From a virus: a stretch of DNA of 42,860 nucleotides. Below, in pieces: positions 17,672 through 24,416 of this stretch (the stretch's first letter is position 1; every line of letters begins with the position of its first letter). The notes beneath the pieces are model-generated. The model was not told the DNA's origin, searched no databases, and was given only the letters and a program-made list of their open reading frames with translations. The DNA is taken from positions 1-42,860 of the IMG/VR virus record IMGVR_UViG_3300002835_000380, one strand, 5' to 3'. The translations under genes were made by a program, and so were the position numbers.

Positions 17672-18442
17672 ATGAAAACGGACATACTTAGCACACTAGA
17701 GCATTCTCGAAATCTAATAATATCCCCAGATATGGATGGCTTTATGTCCGCAAAATTATTGGAGCGTTTTAACGGTTCGCAAATAGTCGGTTCGTATGAC
17801 AAGAATCTTTTATGTCTCGCCGACGGGATAGATCCAGAAGATTGCCTGTTCCTGGACTGCGACATGAATAGATATAACTTTGTTTCGCTCGGAAATCACA
17901 TGCGCTTACTAGAAGATAGTATGTCATATAAGTCTTTCAATCCGAATGTACACTTCGGCGTAACGACATATAGCGACAAGTTTCCTTTCGCAACCGCTTT
18001 TTTGATTTCGTTCGCAACAGAGGTTCAAACCTCCAATACAGACCTAACACGCATGGCTTTTGCTGACTCAACTCTCAAGAACATGGAGAAGTACAGCAAC
18101 AACATGCGAAACTGGTCTGATAGGATGGATCACCCTGCAGTTCGGTACATAATGGACAATTCGGACATTGCAAGAGCAAATGATGCACAGGCAAGGTTTG
18201 ACTATGTTGATCAATCTTTCACCTCAAAACGGTATGGCAAGGAACGATATCTGAATACCCTAAATAGGGCCCTAGAAGCGCAGGGGATGAAGTTTCAAAC
18301 CTTAACTAGGGGTAACAAATACCTTTGCGACAAAGTGGGCCTAAACACCCTTACAAGGTATAATAAGGATATAATTTCATATGCGGAAATATTCACAGGA
18401 GAATATAGCGTAACATATGACCAGGAGATAGAGTGGAGATAA
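17672..18442 (+). CDS. DHH-like phosphoesterase (tentative)
   Basis: A 256-residue protein. The N-terminus NLIISPDMDGFMSAKLLERF resembles the first DHH-family motif (DxDG followed by a helix), and FLDCDMNR could be the second metal-binding strand. The DHH motif itself is not clear (the nearest is MDHP near residue 150). Phage proteins of this type are often called DHH phosphoesterases, with nuclease or cyclic-nucleotide phosphodiesterase activity. It starts 34 bp from the divergent gene and overlaps the methyltransferase downstream by 10 bases. Confidence 0.5.
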   Translation: MKTDILSTLEHSRNLIISPDMDGFMSAKLLERFNGSQIVGSYDKNLLCLADGIDPEDCLFLDCDMNRYNFVSLGNHMRLLEDSMSYKSFNPNVHFGVTTYSDKFPFATAFLISFATEVQTSNTDLTRMAFADSTLKNMEKYSNNMRNWSDRMDHPAVRYIMDNSDIARANDAQARFDYVDQSFTSKRYGKERYLNTLNRALEAQGMKFQTLTRGNKYLCDKVGLNTLTRYNKDIISYAEIFTGEYSVTYDQEIEWR

Positions 18443-19116
18443 AGTTTTATTGTCAGGACGCCAGAAAACCTTTTTTGGAGCCAGATAGCGTAGATTTGTT
18501 TTTGACACACCCACCTTTTTTAAATAGACTAGTGGCTGAGTATGGTGGAGATTTGTCTAGTCAAATACAAAATTCTGATACCGTCGAAAATTTTGCCAAA
18601 TCGATTTCTGATTTTGTCGGCAATATGGAAACTGCTTTGAAGGATAGTGGGGCGATACTTTTAATCTTGCCAAACACCCGTACCTTTTTTCATATAGTTA
18701 AATTTATAATTCAAAATACAAACTTGGTGATTAATCGTGACATCATTTGGAATTTTGAACAAAGTGAGTTTATAAATGAATTATCTGGAAACGAAATAAA
18801 TCATATTTTGTATATGACTAAGAACAAAGATGTTAGCCAACCGCTCAAAAACCTTAAAAGCCTTGTTATAGATCAGGACTGGACTACTTTTGATAATTTT
18901 GACTCTTTGCCCGAAAAAATGATAGAAGAACTTATCTTGGTATTTTCCAAAGAGGGCGATGTCGTTGTAGATCCTATGGGAGGAACTGGCACTGTGGCTG
19001 CTGTATCTTTAAAAAATAACAGAAAGGCAATATACAACGACGTTTCGCCTTTACAGGTTGATTTGGCAAAAAAGAGACTTTATGATACAATTGGATATAA
19101 AGAAATACTAGACTAG
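18433..19116 (+). CDS. Beta-class DNA methyltransferase (orphan)
   Basis: A 227-residue SAM-dependent methyltransferase with the circularly permuted order of the beta class. Motif IV comes first as LTHPPFL (normally D/S-PP-Y/W/F) and the SAM-binding motif I last as VVDPMGGTGTVAAV, followed by YNDVSPLQVDLAKKRL. It would methylate adenine N6 or cytosine N4. The THPP variant is unusual, so the specificity cannot be inferred. No restriction partner is next to it. It uses GTG 18433, overlapping the DHH-like gene. A role in anti-restriction or DNA marking is plausible. Confidence 0.72.
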   Translation: MEIKFYCQDARKPFLEPDSVDLFLTHPPFLNRLVAEYGGDLSSQIQNSDTVENFAKSISDFVGNMETALKDSGAILLILPNTRTFFHIVKFIIQNTNLVINRDIIWNFEQSEFINELSGNEINHILYMTKNKDVSQPLKNLKSLVIDQDWTTFDNFDSLPEKMIEELILVFSKEGDVVVDPMGGTGTVAAVSLKNNRKAIYNDVSPLQVDLAKKRLYDTIGYKEILD

Positions 19117-19128
19117 AAAGGTATGCTA

Positions 19129-19314
19129 ATGACAAAAGATGAAGCAGTAGCGCTAATGCTAGAGAGCATTAATGCAGATAATCGTGAGATGGGTAAGCAG
19201 GCTGGAATTAATGAATCAGATTTAGAGACACAGATCTCTCAGAGTCAGCCAAGTCTATCTTTTATGATGTCAAACATCTATGACAAGTTGAAGGCGAGTG
19301 GTGTAATTGCCTAA
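19129..19314 (+). CDS. Small hypothetical protein
   Basis: 61 residues from ATG 19129, seven bases after GAAAGG; an ATG at 19123 is too close to that site. It is helical and acidic (TKDEAVALMLESINADNREM) with no recognised domain. It is co-transcribed with the methyltransferase upstream and overlaps the next gene by eight bases. Confidence 0.6.
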   Translation: MTKDEAVALMLESINADNREMGKQAGINESDLETQISQSQPSLSFMMSNIYDKLKASGVIA

Positions 19315-19510
19315 GTATTATTACAAGCCAGTTCTTAGTGTTATTGAAGAAATGTATTTAAAGAATGCTGGAACAGACTTCAAACCATCTATCAATATCG
19401 AAGAAAGTGTTCGTATTGTAGTTGAAGCAGACTCACAAGAGGCTGCAGACAACTCAAGAATTGGCTACGTAGATATTCGTATGTGGGAACTAGATAAGGT
19501 TGAAGACTAA
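19307..19510 (+). CDS. Small hypothetical protein with TTG start
   Basis: A 67-residue protein (MPKYYYKPVLSVIEEMYLKN) read from TTG 19307 inside the end of the previous gene. The ATTGCC start context is the same as for the zinc microprotein at 22743. It is a small alpha/beta protein of unknown role. Its stop overlaps the convergent gene 19507-19671 by four bases. Confidence 0.55.
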   Translation: MPKYYYKPVLSVIEEMYLKNAGTDFKPSINIEESVRIVVEADSQEAADNSRIGYVDIRMWELDKVED

Positions 19511-19671
19511 GATCCTTTACGGATGAATTGTGCTATATCGTGTGATGCGTTATGGTACATACCGTGAAATTTTTGCTCAACTTGTTTTGCTATAACAGAT
19601 CTTAGTTTTTGTTCAATCTGAAATAATAGAATGGCCTGTACCTGCTCTGGCGTTAATTGCTGCTCATCCAT
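19507..19671 (-). CDS. Helical microprotein (54 aa)
   Basis: A 54-residue protein beginning MDEQQLTPEQVQAILLFQIE, amphipathic and helical. Its ATG overlaps the stop of 19664-19858 (ATGGATGA), so it is the last gene of a coupled minus-strand operon with the sulfotransferase-like gene. Function unknown. Confidence 0.55.
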   Translation of the reverse strand: MDEQQLTPEQVQAILLFQIEQKLRSVIAKQVEQKFHGMYHNASHDIAQFIRKGS

Positions 19672-19858
19672 TTTTGCAACTACAATCCTGACAGCAGGTT
19701 TCTGAAAATATTTTTGCAGCCAAGTTTGGATATTCTGGTCTTCCTAAATCTTCCCAAAATTTTTCTCTGCCCATAGCATCTGTTTCTGGAATTGGTTTTG
19801 ACTCTAGCGATAAGTTGTCATCCCATGCATTTTCTAAATTTTCTAAAAACCCCATCAT
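19664..19858 (-). CDS. Small Cys-tail protein in sulfotransferase operon
   Basis: A 64-residue protein (MMGFLENLENAWDDNLSLES) ending in ETCCQDCSCKNG, a four-Cys tail that could bind metal. It overlaps the sulfotransferase-like gene upstream in an ATGA arrangement. Unrecognised family. Confidence 0.6.
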   Translation of the reverse strand: MMGFLENLENAWDDNLSLESKPIPETDAMGREKFWEDLGRPEYPNLAAKIFSETCCQDCSCKNG

Positions 19859-20484
19859 CTTGATTCCTCTTTATAGTATCTTTCATATAGTTTGTCTATT
19901 TTTGATTGTATGCTATCTAATTCATTTTTATAATTAGATAGAAACATCTGCTTTATATCCTCATGTTCTTTTGCCAAAGGACGAGGAAAGTTGCTTAGAT
20001 ATGTATTTCTTGATCCATAATGTTGATCACAAACATCTAATATTTCTTCCGCAGTAAGTTTTTGCTTAATCGAATATTGAGGATATTTTTTTACTATTGT
20101 CTCAACTACCCTTAGTGGGTTTTTTGTAAATTCATGAAATGGTGCAATGAACAATTCTTCGTGCTTAACCAGGTAATCTATATACTCTGTGTATCTTTCA
20201 ATAAGTTCTTTTGGGTCCCCCGTTCTTTCGTGCTTTCTTCCCATAATCTTATCTTGTCTTGGAAGGTTATTTGCCCATTGGTAATCTCTATATAGTTTTG
20301 CAGAAATTATGGAAGGCAGAACGTCTCTAACTGGAATAATATATATAGAATCTTTTTCTCTTTCTTCAAGAGCAGAGACAAGGTGATATTTTTCAGCAAC
20401 TGCATCAGACTCAGTAGTTAGGCCTATGGCAAATGCAAGGAATGTGTTTCCTGATCTTTCTAGCCCATCTATATGTATTGTCAT
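19855..20484 (-). CDS. Sulfotransferase-like P-loop protein
   Basis: A 209-residue protein. The N-terminus IDGLERSGNTFLAFAIG is the PAPS 5'-phosphosulfate loop typical of sulfotransferases (RSGTTxL-like), and YIIPVRDVLPSIISAKLYRD matches the 3'-phosphate-binding region (RDPRD...S). It would transfer sulfate from PAPS to a sugar or protein. It may belong with the glycosyltransferases in this window as a surface-modifying enzyme. It heads a three-gene overlapping operon. Confidence 0.72.
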   Translation of the reverse strand: MTIHIDGLERSGNTFLAFAIGLTTESDAVAEKYHLVSALEEREKDSIYIIPVRDVLPSIISAKLYRDYQWANNLPRQDKIMGRKHERTGDPKELIERYTEYIDYLVKHEELFIAPFHEFTKNPLRVVETIVKKYPQYSIKQKLTAEEILDVCDQHYGSRNTYLSNFPRPLAKEHEDIKQMFLSNYKNELDSIQSKIDKLYERYYKEESR

Positions 20485-20505
20485 TTAAAATACAAATATT
20501 CTGGG

Positions 20506-20607
20506 TTATTCTTCGTCTGAATTTGGTAGTGGAGGAACTGAACTGTGACTGTTGGTGCATGTACAGGTGTCGCAGCACAATTTCAACTTTATAGTTTCTT
20601 CTGTCAT
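20506..20607 (-). CDS. Cys-rich microprotein (33 aa), leaderless
   Basis: A 33-residue protein MTEETIKLKLCCDTCTCTNS... with a CCxxCxC cluster, probably metal-binding. It is supported by a TGC-TATAAT extended -10 (20614-20619, minus) exactly six bases before ATG 20607, giving a predicted leaderless message. No homologue is recognised. Confidence 0.55.
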   Translation of the reverse strand: MTEETIKLKLCCDTCTCTNSHSSVPPLPNSDEE

Positions 20608-20765
20608 GGATCCATTATAGCACAATTCTGAATATTTTTATAAAACCCAGTACCCCCAAAATCTGAATATTTTGTCCAGATGCATGATACATAAATAAAC
20701 AAAAAATGATCAAAAAAAATAGTGCGCCCATAACTGGACACACTTTTAGATTTTGTGTTTATTGC
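20608..20765. other. Spacer with no gene seen
   Basis: It carries the promoter of the 33-aa protein at its left end. A plus-strand reading frame here lacks a ribosome binding site and overlaps two credible minus-strand genes, so it is not annotated. Nothing else is supported. Confidence 0.4.
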
Positions 20766-20882
20766 CTATTGTGGCTCTGTGCAACCACAAGGCTCTACTG
20801 CGTAGTCTTCGTTATCACCATAAAAGATGACTCCTACGCCATTGCAATCAGAACAATCTATAACCTGTACCGAGTTTATCAT
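20766..20882 (-). CDS. CxxCxGxG zinc microprotein (38 aa)
   Basis: A 38-residue protein MINSVQVIDCSDCNGVGVIF... with a DnaJ-like CSDCNGVG knuckle and CGC near the end, so probably a single zinc site. It starts directly after the TAA of the previous gene (20883-21029). It resembles the longer plus-strand protein at 24203-24415 (CDLCYGKGY ... CEC). Confidence 0.6.
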   Translation of the reverse strand: MINSVQVIDCSDCNGVGVIFYGDNEDYAVEPCGCTEPQ

Positions 20883-21029
20883 TTACTTGACCTCCATACT
20901 TAGAACATCATAGCCATGAGCAACAAGGCTATCCATGAGGTCATTTATTTGACGCTCATTTATCATGAGTTTATTTATTTCGGAAAGTTCAATTCCGTCT
21001 TTTTCAATTGTGTAATTTAGTGTTAGCAT
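20883..21029 (-). CDS. Small hypothetical protein (48 aa)
   Basis: A 48-residue protein MLTLNYTIEKDGIELSEINK..., helical and acidic. A GAAAGG site precedes it, and a member of the repeated promoter class lies at 21060-21082 on the minus strand. It is co-transcribed with the zinc microprotein that follows. Confidence 0.6.
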   Translation of the reverse strand: MLTLNYTIEKDGIELSEINKLMINERQINDLMDSLVAHGYDVLSMEVK

Positions 21030-21059
21030 TTTTGCTACCTAACCTTTCTTAGTAATCTA

Positions 21060-21082
21060 ATCTTATCTTATCCCGCCGACAT
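21060..21082 (-). promoter_or_regulatory. ATGTCG-N11-TAAGAT promoter (minus strand)
   Basis: A variant of the repeated WTGTCAG-N11-(-10) promoter, reading towards the genes at 20766-21029. The spacer is exactly 11 bases, as in eight other sites. Confidence 0.55.
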
Positions 21083-21109
21083 TTTGGGGAGGCGTATCGG
21101 CGTGTCGCC

Positions 21110-21125
21110 TGTGAAGTGTATCACT
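21110..21125. promoter_or_regulatory. CRP/GlxR-like palindrome 1
   Basis: TGTGA-AGTGTA-TCACT, one mismatch from the TGTGA-N6-TCACA consensus. It overlaps the 3' end of the microgene 21121-21213 and lies upstream of the minus promoter at 21060-21082. Confidence 0.45.
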
Positions 21126-21213
21126 TGTGGATACATTCACTCTCAATCTCGTGACCGAACTCCTCAACGAGTTCCTCATAGATTTCATCCATATAATCTA
21201 AATAGTCTGACAT
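21121..21213 (-). CDS. Acidic microprotein (30 aa)
   Basis: A 30-residue very acidic peptide MSDYLDYMDEIYEELVEEFG... with a GAAAGG ribosome binding site and the promoter at 21242-21264. The strong acidic helix recalls DNA-mimic inhibitors, but that is only a shape-based guess. Confidence 0.5.
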   Translation of the reverse strand: MSDYLDYMDEIYEELVEEFGHEIESECIHK

Positions 21214-21241
21214 ATTTTGTCCTTTCTAACTAACTAATACT

Positions 21242-21264
21242 ATCCTAACATAGACCACTGACAT
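21242..21264 (-). promoter_or_regulatory. ATGTCA-N11-TAGGAT promoter (minus strand)
   Basis: ATGTCAG element, 11-base spacer, TAGGAT. It drives the 30-aa acidic microgene and possibly the genes beyond it. Confidence 0.6.
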
Positions 21265-21301
21265 TTTTGGGTGTTTTTCGGGTGTGTCGCAAAACTATTT
21301 T

Positions 21302-21317
21302 TGTGATGTCTATCACA
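21302..21317. promoter_or_regulatory. CRP/GlxR-like palindrome 2
   Basis: TGTGATGTCTATCACA, a perfect TGTGA-N6-TCACA. It is followed directly by the tandem ATGTCCGAAATGTCCG (reverse copy at 29828-29843). Confidence 0.6.
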
Positions 21318-21352
21318 TGTCCGAAATGTCCGATTTTATACAGCACGGGCGG

Positions 21353-21373
21353 TTTTCCACAGGCTGTGGATAA
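21353..21373. promoter_or_regulatory. Inverted pair of DnaA-box-like sites
   Basis: TTTTCCACA (21353-21361) faces TGTGGATAA (21365-21373), the reverse complement of the perfect DnaA box TTATCCACA. One of five such pairs in the window. Confidence 0.6.
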
Positions 21374-21377
21374 CTAA

Positions 21378-21393
21378 TGTGATAAGAATCACA
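21378..21393. promoter_or_regulatory. CRP/GlxR-like palindrome 3
   Basis: TGTGATAAGAATCACA, a perfect TGTGA-N6-TCACA. It is five bases from the DnaA-box pair and eight bases before a TGTCCGATTTGT motif (21401-21412). Confidence 0.6.
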
Positions 21394-21448
21394 CTAAAAA
21401 TGTCCGATTTGTACGCATTTTGGATTTGCTTTTTTGGGGTAAGTGTGT

Positions 21449-21454
21449 TAGACT
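21449..21454 (+). promoter_or_regulatory. -10 hexamer of operon starting at 21487
   Basis: TAGACT with TTGCTT 17 bases upstream (21426-21431). It lies downstream of the first composite hub and 32 bases before the ATG. Confidence 0.5.
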
Positions 21455-21486
21455 TACAGAGTAAGAAAATAAAGAAAGGGGCTAAA

Positions 21487-21654
21487 ATGCTCACTGAAAA
21501 AACACTAAATAAAATCGTCTATGAATACCAGCATGGTGGTGTCCAAAATTATCACCCTGAAATCTCACTATCTGAGCGCATGGCGTTGATAAAGTATCTC
21601 GCCAAAATGCCCTCTAAGTGTGCGCCTGAGTGTGAGGCAAGTCACACAAACTGA
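21487..21654 (+). CDS. Small hypothetical protein (55 aa)
   Basis: 55 residues from ATG 21487 with GAAAGGGG upstream; the frame extends upstream through the regulatory hub but without a start signal. The protein (MLTEKTLNKIVYEYQHGGVQ) is helical with two C-terminal Cys and unknown function. First gene of the rightward accessory block. Confidence 0.6.
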   Translation: MLTEKTLNKIVYEYQHGGVQNYHPEISLSERMALIKYLAKMPSKCAPECEASHTN

Positions 21655-21728
21655 TCGGCGTGTCGCCTTGACTTTTACAAGTAAATATGAAATAATAGCA
21701 CTATAACAAAATGAAAGAAGGTAGCAAA

Positions 21729-21923
21729 ATGTCTGCTAATCTATATAATATCGAAAGCCTGCTAATTGGTAAGGCTTACCGCTCTCGCTCTGTTGAGGGT
21801 ATCATTCAGGACGCTGAAAAATCAGATGTCTTCTACGCTGACGCTGAGGCGTATCGTGTTCGTATCCGCCCTACTCATGGGCTTCGTGATACTTATCGCA
21901 TAGTGGCGGTGAGTGTGGCGTAA
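21729..21923 (+). CDS. Small protein, paralogue of 23044-23241
   Basis: 64 residues from ATG 21729, after GAAGGT. The sequence YNIESLLIGKAYRSRSVEGI lines up with YSIEDLLVGQFYRPTSLARR of the gene at 23044, and both end in an AxRVR/AxRF ... AVSVA/AVRVS strand. This looks like a small beta-barrel fold duplicated in two operons. A likely promoter is TTGACT-N17-AATAAT just upstream. Function unknown. Confidence 0.65.
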   Translation: MSANLYNIESLLIGKAYRSRSVEGIIQDAEKSDVFYADAEAYRVRIRPTHGLRDTYRIVAVSVA

Positions 21924-21956
21924 GTCACATTCCCAATACCCCCAAAATCCCCCAAT

Positions 21957-21979
21957 TTGTCAGACCCCCCTGCTAGACT
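21957..21979 (+). promoter_or_regulatory. TTGTCAG-N11-TAGACT promoter
   Basis: TTGTCA (21957-21962), 11 bases ending TGC, TAGACT (21974-21979). The TGn before the -10 makes it an extended -10 promoter. It drives the operon 22010-22838. Confidence 0.65.
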
Positions 21980-22009
21980 TACTAAATAACAAAACGAAAG
22001 GAAGTCAAA

Positions 22010-22207
22010 ATGACTTACACTATGACACTAGAAACCTTCAATGGTTCTACTAAAAAAATTAGCCTGCCTTCTAAAGGTGCGGTTGCTCAATTCATAACAA
22101 CTTACCCAAGCCAACTACCTGTCGGCGTAGCGGTAAAAGTATCCTGCGACACTCTCGCAATTCGTGGCACAATTCGTGGCACACTTATCCCAACAAACTC
22201 AAACTAA
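22010..22207 (+). CDS. Small hypothetical protein (65 aa)
   Basis: 65 residues, Thr/Ser-rich beta type (MTYTMTLETFNGSTKKISLP) with a GAAAGG site. The C-terminus contains IRGTIRGTL. Unrecognised. Confidence 0.6.
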   Translation: MTYTMTLETFNGSTKKISLPSKGAVAQFITTYPSQLPVGVAVKVSCDTLAIRGTIRGTLIPTNSN

Positions 22208-22224
22208 GAATAGGAAAATAATAA

Positions 22225-22488
22225 ATGACTAACACAAATTTCAAAAACTATCCCTTCAATTTCAAGGGCATAAACTTTATTTCAAAAGTAGATACCACTC
22301 ACCCTATCTACAACGCAATTAGCAAACTAACTGAACAAGAATTCGTGAATATAAATTCAATGGCTCTTTCAGAATATCTTTCAGATGTAGAAATTTCAAT
22401 TGATAACCTTCAACAAATTCAAGATGAACTAAACAAACTAAACGACGGTGGAACTTATGCGTTTATTGCATTAGGAGAAAATAAGTAA
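22225..22488 (+). CDS. Small hypothetical protein (87 aa)
   Basis: An 87-residue helical protein (NYPFNFKGINFISKVDTTHP) with an acidic C-terminal half. The ribosome binding site is weak (AGGA). Its stop overlaps the next ATG. Confidence 0.6.
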   Translation: MTNTNFKNYPFNFKGINFISKVDTTHPIYNAISKLTEQEFVNINSMALSEYLSDVEISIDNLQQIQDELNKLNDGGTYAFIALGENK

Positions 22489-22679
22489 TGATGACTAGAA
22501 AAGACTATATCAAAACTTCAAACATTCTAAAAGGATTTGCTGATGAAATTCATCCGCAAGTTTTTGAAGATTTAGTTGAAGAATTCGCACAATACTTTCA
22601 AGCAGATAACGAAAGATTTGATAAAGCAAAATTCGAAAAGGCTTGCGGAATTGACGAGTTAGGACTAATACCAGCATGA
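22488..22679 (+). CDS. Small helical protein (63 aa)
   Basis: A 63-residue helical acidic protein (HPQVFEDLVEEFAQYFQADN) coupled by TAATG to the gene before and by ATGA to the one after. No family recognised. Confidence 0.6.
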   Translation: MMTRKDYIKTSNILKGFADEIHPQVFEDLVEEFAQYFQADNERFDKAKFEKACGIDELGLIPA

Positions 22680-22762
22680 GCAGATTTCTAACAACACTTG
22701 TTCAAATTTCTTTGTTGCTTTCTATTTATTGGATAATTAGAATTGCCAAAAAAGAAATTTAG
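22676..22762 (+). CDS. Single-pass membrane peptide (28 aa)
   Basis: A 28-residue peptide with one hydrophobic helix (TTLVQISLLLSIYWIIRIA) and a basic end. It overlaps its neighbours on both sides, as expected for a real member of the operon. One of five tiny membrane peptides in this window. Confidence 0.5.
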   Translation: MSRFLTTLVQISLLLSIYWIIRIAKKEI

Positions 22763-22838
22763 ATTTGAAACATGTAAGGTCTGCGGTAGAATTTTTATCG
22801 CAGATCTAAAATGTTTTGTGTGCGCTGCTAAACAATAA
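22743..22838 (+). CDS. Zinc-ribbon microprotein (31 aa), TTG start
   Basis: Read from TTG 22743 inside the end of the membrane peptide gene. A basic start (PKKKFRFET) is followed by CKVCG ... CFVC, a classic four-Cys zinc ribbon. The TTG context is the same as at 19307. Confidence 0.55.
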   Translation: MPKKKFRFETCKVCGRIFIADLKCFVCAAKQ

Positions 22839-22868
22839 TTGAAATTTCAACAAAAAGCCCCCGTGGGG

Positions 22869-22889
22869 TTTTCCACAGGTTTATCCACA
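22869..22889. promoter_or_regulatory. Tandem DnaA-box-like sites
   Basis: TTTTCCACA (22869-22877) and the perfect box TTATCCACA (22881-22889), preceded by a CCCCCGTG motif also found at two other hubs. Confidence 0.6.
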
Positions 22890-22898
22890 GGGCGATTT

Positions 22899-22914
22899 TG
22901 TGATATTTATCACT
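22899..22914. promoter_or_regulatory. CRP/GlxR-like palindrome 4
   Basis: TGTGATATTTATCACT, one mismatch from TGTGA-N6-TCACA. TGTCCGATTTGT follows at 22959-22970. Confidence 0.5.
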
Positions 22915-22989
22915 TTACGCAGCGATGTGATTTTTCCCACAAAAATATTTTTTCAAAATGTCCGATTTGTTATGATTTTCGATTTGAAA

Positions 22990-23012
22990 ATGTCAGACCA
23001 AAATGATAGGCT
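22990..23012 (+). promoter_or_regulatory. ATGTCAG-N11-TAGGCT promoter
   Basis: ATGTCA (22990-22995), 11 bases, TAGGCT (23007-23012), with TTGAAA immediately upstream of the element as a normally spaced -35. Drives 23044-23241. Confidence 0.65.
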
Positions 23013-23043
23013 GGAAGCCTAGAAAGTAAGAAAGGAGTTTTCA

Positions 23044-23241
23044 ATGAGAAGTTATTCAATTGAAGATTTATTAGTAGGACAATTTTACAGACCTACTTCG
23101 TTGGCTCGCCGTTATCAAGGTGGAGAAATAAACTACGCTACTAAGCGTGATGACATTTGGGTAGGAGAGAATTTTCAAGCCTACGCTATTCGCTTCAATG
23201 GTCATAAATGGGCGACTATTGCGGTCAGGGTGTCCGACTAA
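23044..23241 (+). CDS. Small protein, paralogue of 21729-21923
   Basis: A 65-residue protein MRSYSIEDLLVGQFYRPTSL... that aligns with the 64-aa protein at 21729. The start has AAAGGAG. It stands alone between two promoters of the repeated class. Function unknown; the duplication implies a dosage or specificity role. Confidence 0.65.
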   Translation: MRSYSIEDLLVGQFYRPTSLARRYQGGEINYATKRDDIWVGENFQAYAIRFNGHKWATIAVRVSD

Positions 23242-23264
23242 ATGTCAGACCCCAATGCTAGGAT
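23242..23264 (+). promoter_or_regulatory. ATGTCAG-N11-TAGGAT promoter
   Basis: It begins directly after the stop codon of the previous gene; ATGTCA (23242-23247), 11 bases ending TGC, TAGGAT (23259-23264). Drives 23290-24131. Confidence 0.65.
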
Positions 23265-23289
23265 TAGAAAAGAAAGAAAGGATAACTAA

Positions 23290-23478
23290 ATGAAAACTAA
23301 TATGTCGCTTAGAGAAATTGAAGATTTAGGTTTCTCACTTCAGGATAATATCTGCGTGTTTTGTTCAGCAACAATGAATAAGGAAATGCGAATTTGCTTC
23401 GGTTGCGGAGAATATAAAGGTGTAATAAATATTGTTGAGGCAGTAGGATACTATGGAAAGGAAGTTCTACCACTATGA
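23290..23478 (+). CDS. Zinc-ribbon small protein (62 aa)
   Basis: A 62-residue protein with CVFC ... CFGCGEYKG, a four-Cys zinc ribbon at residues about 22-43, flanked by short helices (MSLREIEDLGFSL). It overlaps the next gene by four bases (ATGA). Likely a small nucleic-acid- or protein-binding module. Confidence 0.65.
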   Translation: MKTNMSLREIEDLGFSLQDNICVFCSATMNKEMRICFGCGEYKGVINIVEAVGYYGKEVLPL

Positions 23479-23633
23479 AAAAAAATGTTCTAATTAGTTT
23501 TGTTACTGAGGCTGATACCGATTTACAGGCGGTATTCAACCTAAATAAAATTTTGTTCCAATTGTCTGATAGCGATTTGGTAAAATTTGATGTTTTTGAT
23601 GTTGTTGAGTGTGACGGAGTAGGAGTAAAGTAA
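23475..23633 (+). CDS. Small hypothetical protein (52 aa)
   Basis: A 52-residue alpha/beta protein (MKKNVLISFVTEADTDLQAV) whose ATG overlaps the previous stop and whose TAA abuts the next ATG. Both contacts support it as a real gene. Function unknown. Confidence 0.6.
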   Translation: MKKNVLISFVTEADTDLQAVFNLNKILFQLSDSDLVKFDVFDVVECDGVGVK

Positions 23634-24131
23634 ATGGGATTAGATATGTATCTTCATGCTAAGAAGTATGTTGAAAAAATCGACTGGACTAAGTTAGATC
23701 GAGATAATGGTCTAGGTATGGATAGTCCAGAAGTGGTAAATCCACTTTGGAATGAAATTGTCGATACCGCTGGAATGTCAGATGTCGCTACCGATATCTA
23801 TGGCGTTCATGTTGAAGTAACTTGTGCCTATTGGCGTAAGTCTAATCAAATTCATAAATGGTTTGTTGATAATGTTCAAGGCGGTAACGATAACTGCGGT
23901 GAATACTATGTTTCTAATGAGAAACTAAATCAACTTAGAGAAACTTGTCGTCAAGCCTTATTTGCTAAAGACCCTTCACTATTGCCACCACAGGCAGGAT
24001 TTTTCTTTGGCTCATACGATATAGATGAATGGTATTGGCAGGATATCAAGGACACTATCAAGAAAATCGACAGAGTTTTGGCTCTGCCCGATATGTCCAA
24101 ATTGTCCTTTTACTACACTTCATCGTGGTAA
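23634..24131 (+). CDS. MGLDMYL-family phage protein
   Basis: A 165-residue protein starting MGLDMYLHAKKYVEKIDW, with AYWRKSNQIHKWFVDNV and CGEYYVSNEKLNQL. These are the conserved blocks of a widespread phage and bacterial family that has no firmly established function. Conserved Trp, His and Cys residues suggest a ligand- or metal-binding pocket. It is the last and largest gene of its operon. Confidence 0.7.
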   Translation: MGLDMYLHAKKYVEKIDWTKLDRDNGLGMDSPEVVNPLWNEIVDTAGMSDVATDIYGVHVEVTCAYWRKSNQIHKWFVDNVQGGNDNCGEYYVSNEKLNQLRETCRQALFAKDPSLLPPQAGFFFGSYDIDEWYWQDIKDTIKKIDRVLALPDMSKLSFYYTSSW

Positions 24132-24151
24132 AGGCTTCGGGGGATTTGATT

Positions 24152-24174
24152 TTGTCAGTCCCCCATGATAGGCT
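24152..24174 (+). promoter_or_regulatory. TTGTCAG-N11-TAGGCT promoter
   Basis: TTGATT, then TTGTCA (24152-24157), 11 bases ending TGA, TAGGCT (24169-24174). Drives 24203-25310. Confidence 0.65.
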
Positions 24175-24202
24175 CTAGGTATTGAACGAAAGGAAATGAA
24201 AA

Positions 24203-24415
24203 ATGGATAAATTAGAATACGCACTAAGGACTATTGCTAACTGCGACCTATGCTACGGCAAGGGTTATCAAGGTTGGGCTAATGGCGAGGACTTTGATAT
24301 TGAGGACTGCGAGTGTAATATTTATGGAATTATTTTAGATGATGACGGCTCAGTAATCTATGATAATGGTTTGCTAAGTGAGCCAGAATTATTTTTGACT
24401 AGAGAGGCTAACTAA
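24203..24415 (+). CDS. CxxCxGxG zinc-binding small protein
   Basis: A 70-residue protein with CDLCYGKGYQGW and CECN, like half of a DnaJ zinc-finger repeat. The C-terminal half is acidic. It resembles the 38-aa protein at 20766-20882. A role as a mini-chaperone or adaptor is speculative. Confidence 0.62.
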   Translation: MDKLEYALRTIANCDLCYGKGYQGWANGEDFDIEDCECNIYGIILDDDGSVIYDNGLLSEPELFLTREAN

Positions 24416-24416
24416 A

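Noticed and set aside
20706-20903. A plus-strand reading frame of 65 codons.
   Set aside because: It overlaps two better minus-strand microgenes with coupling and a ribosome binding site.
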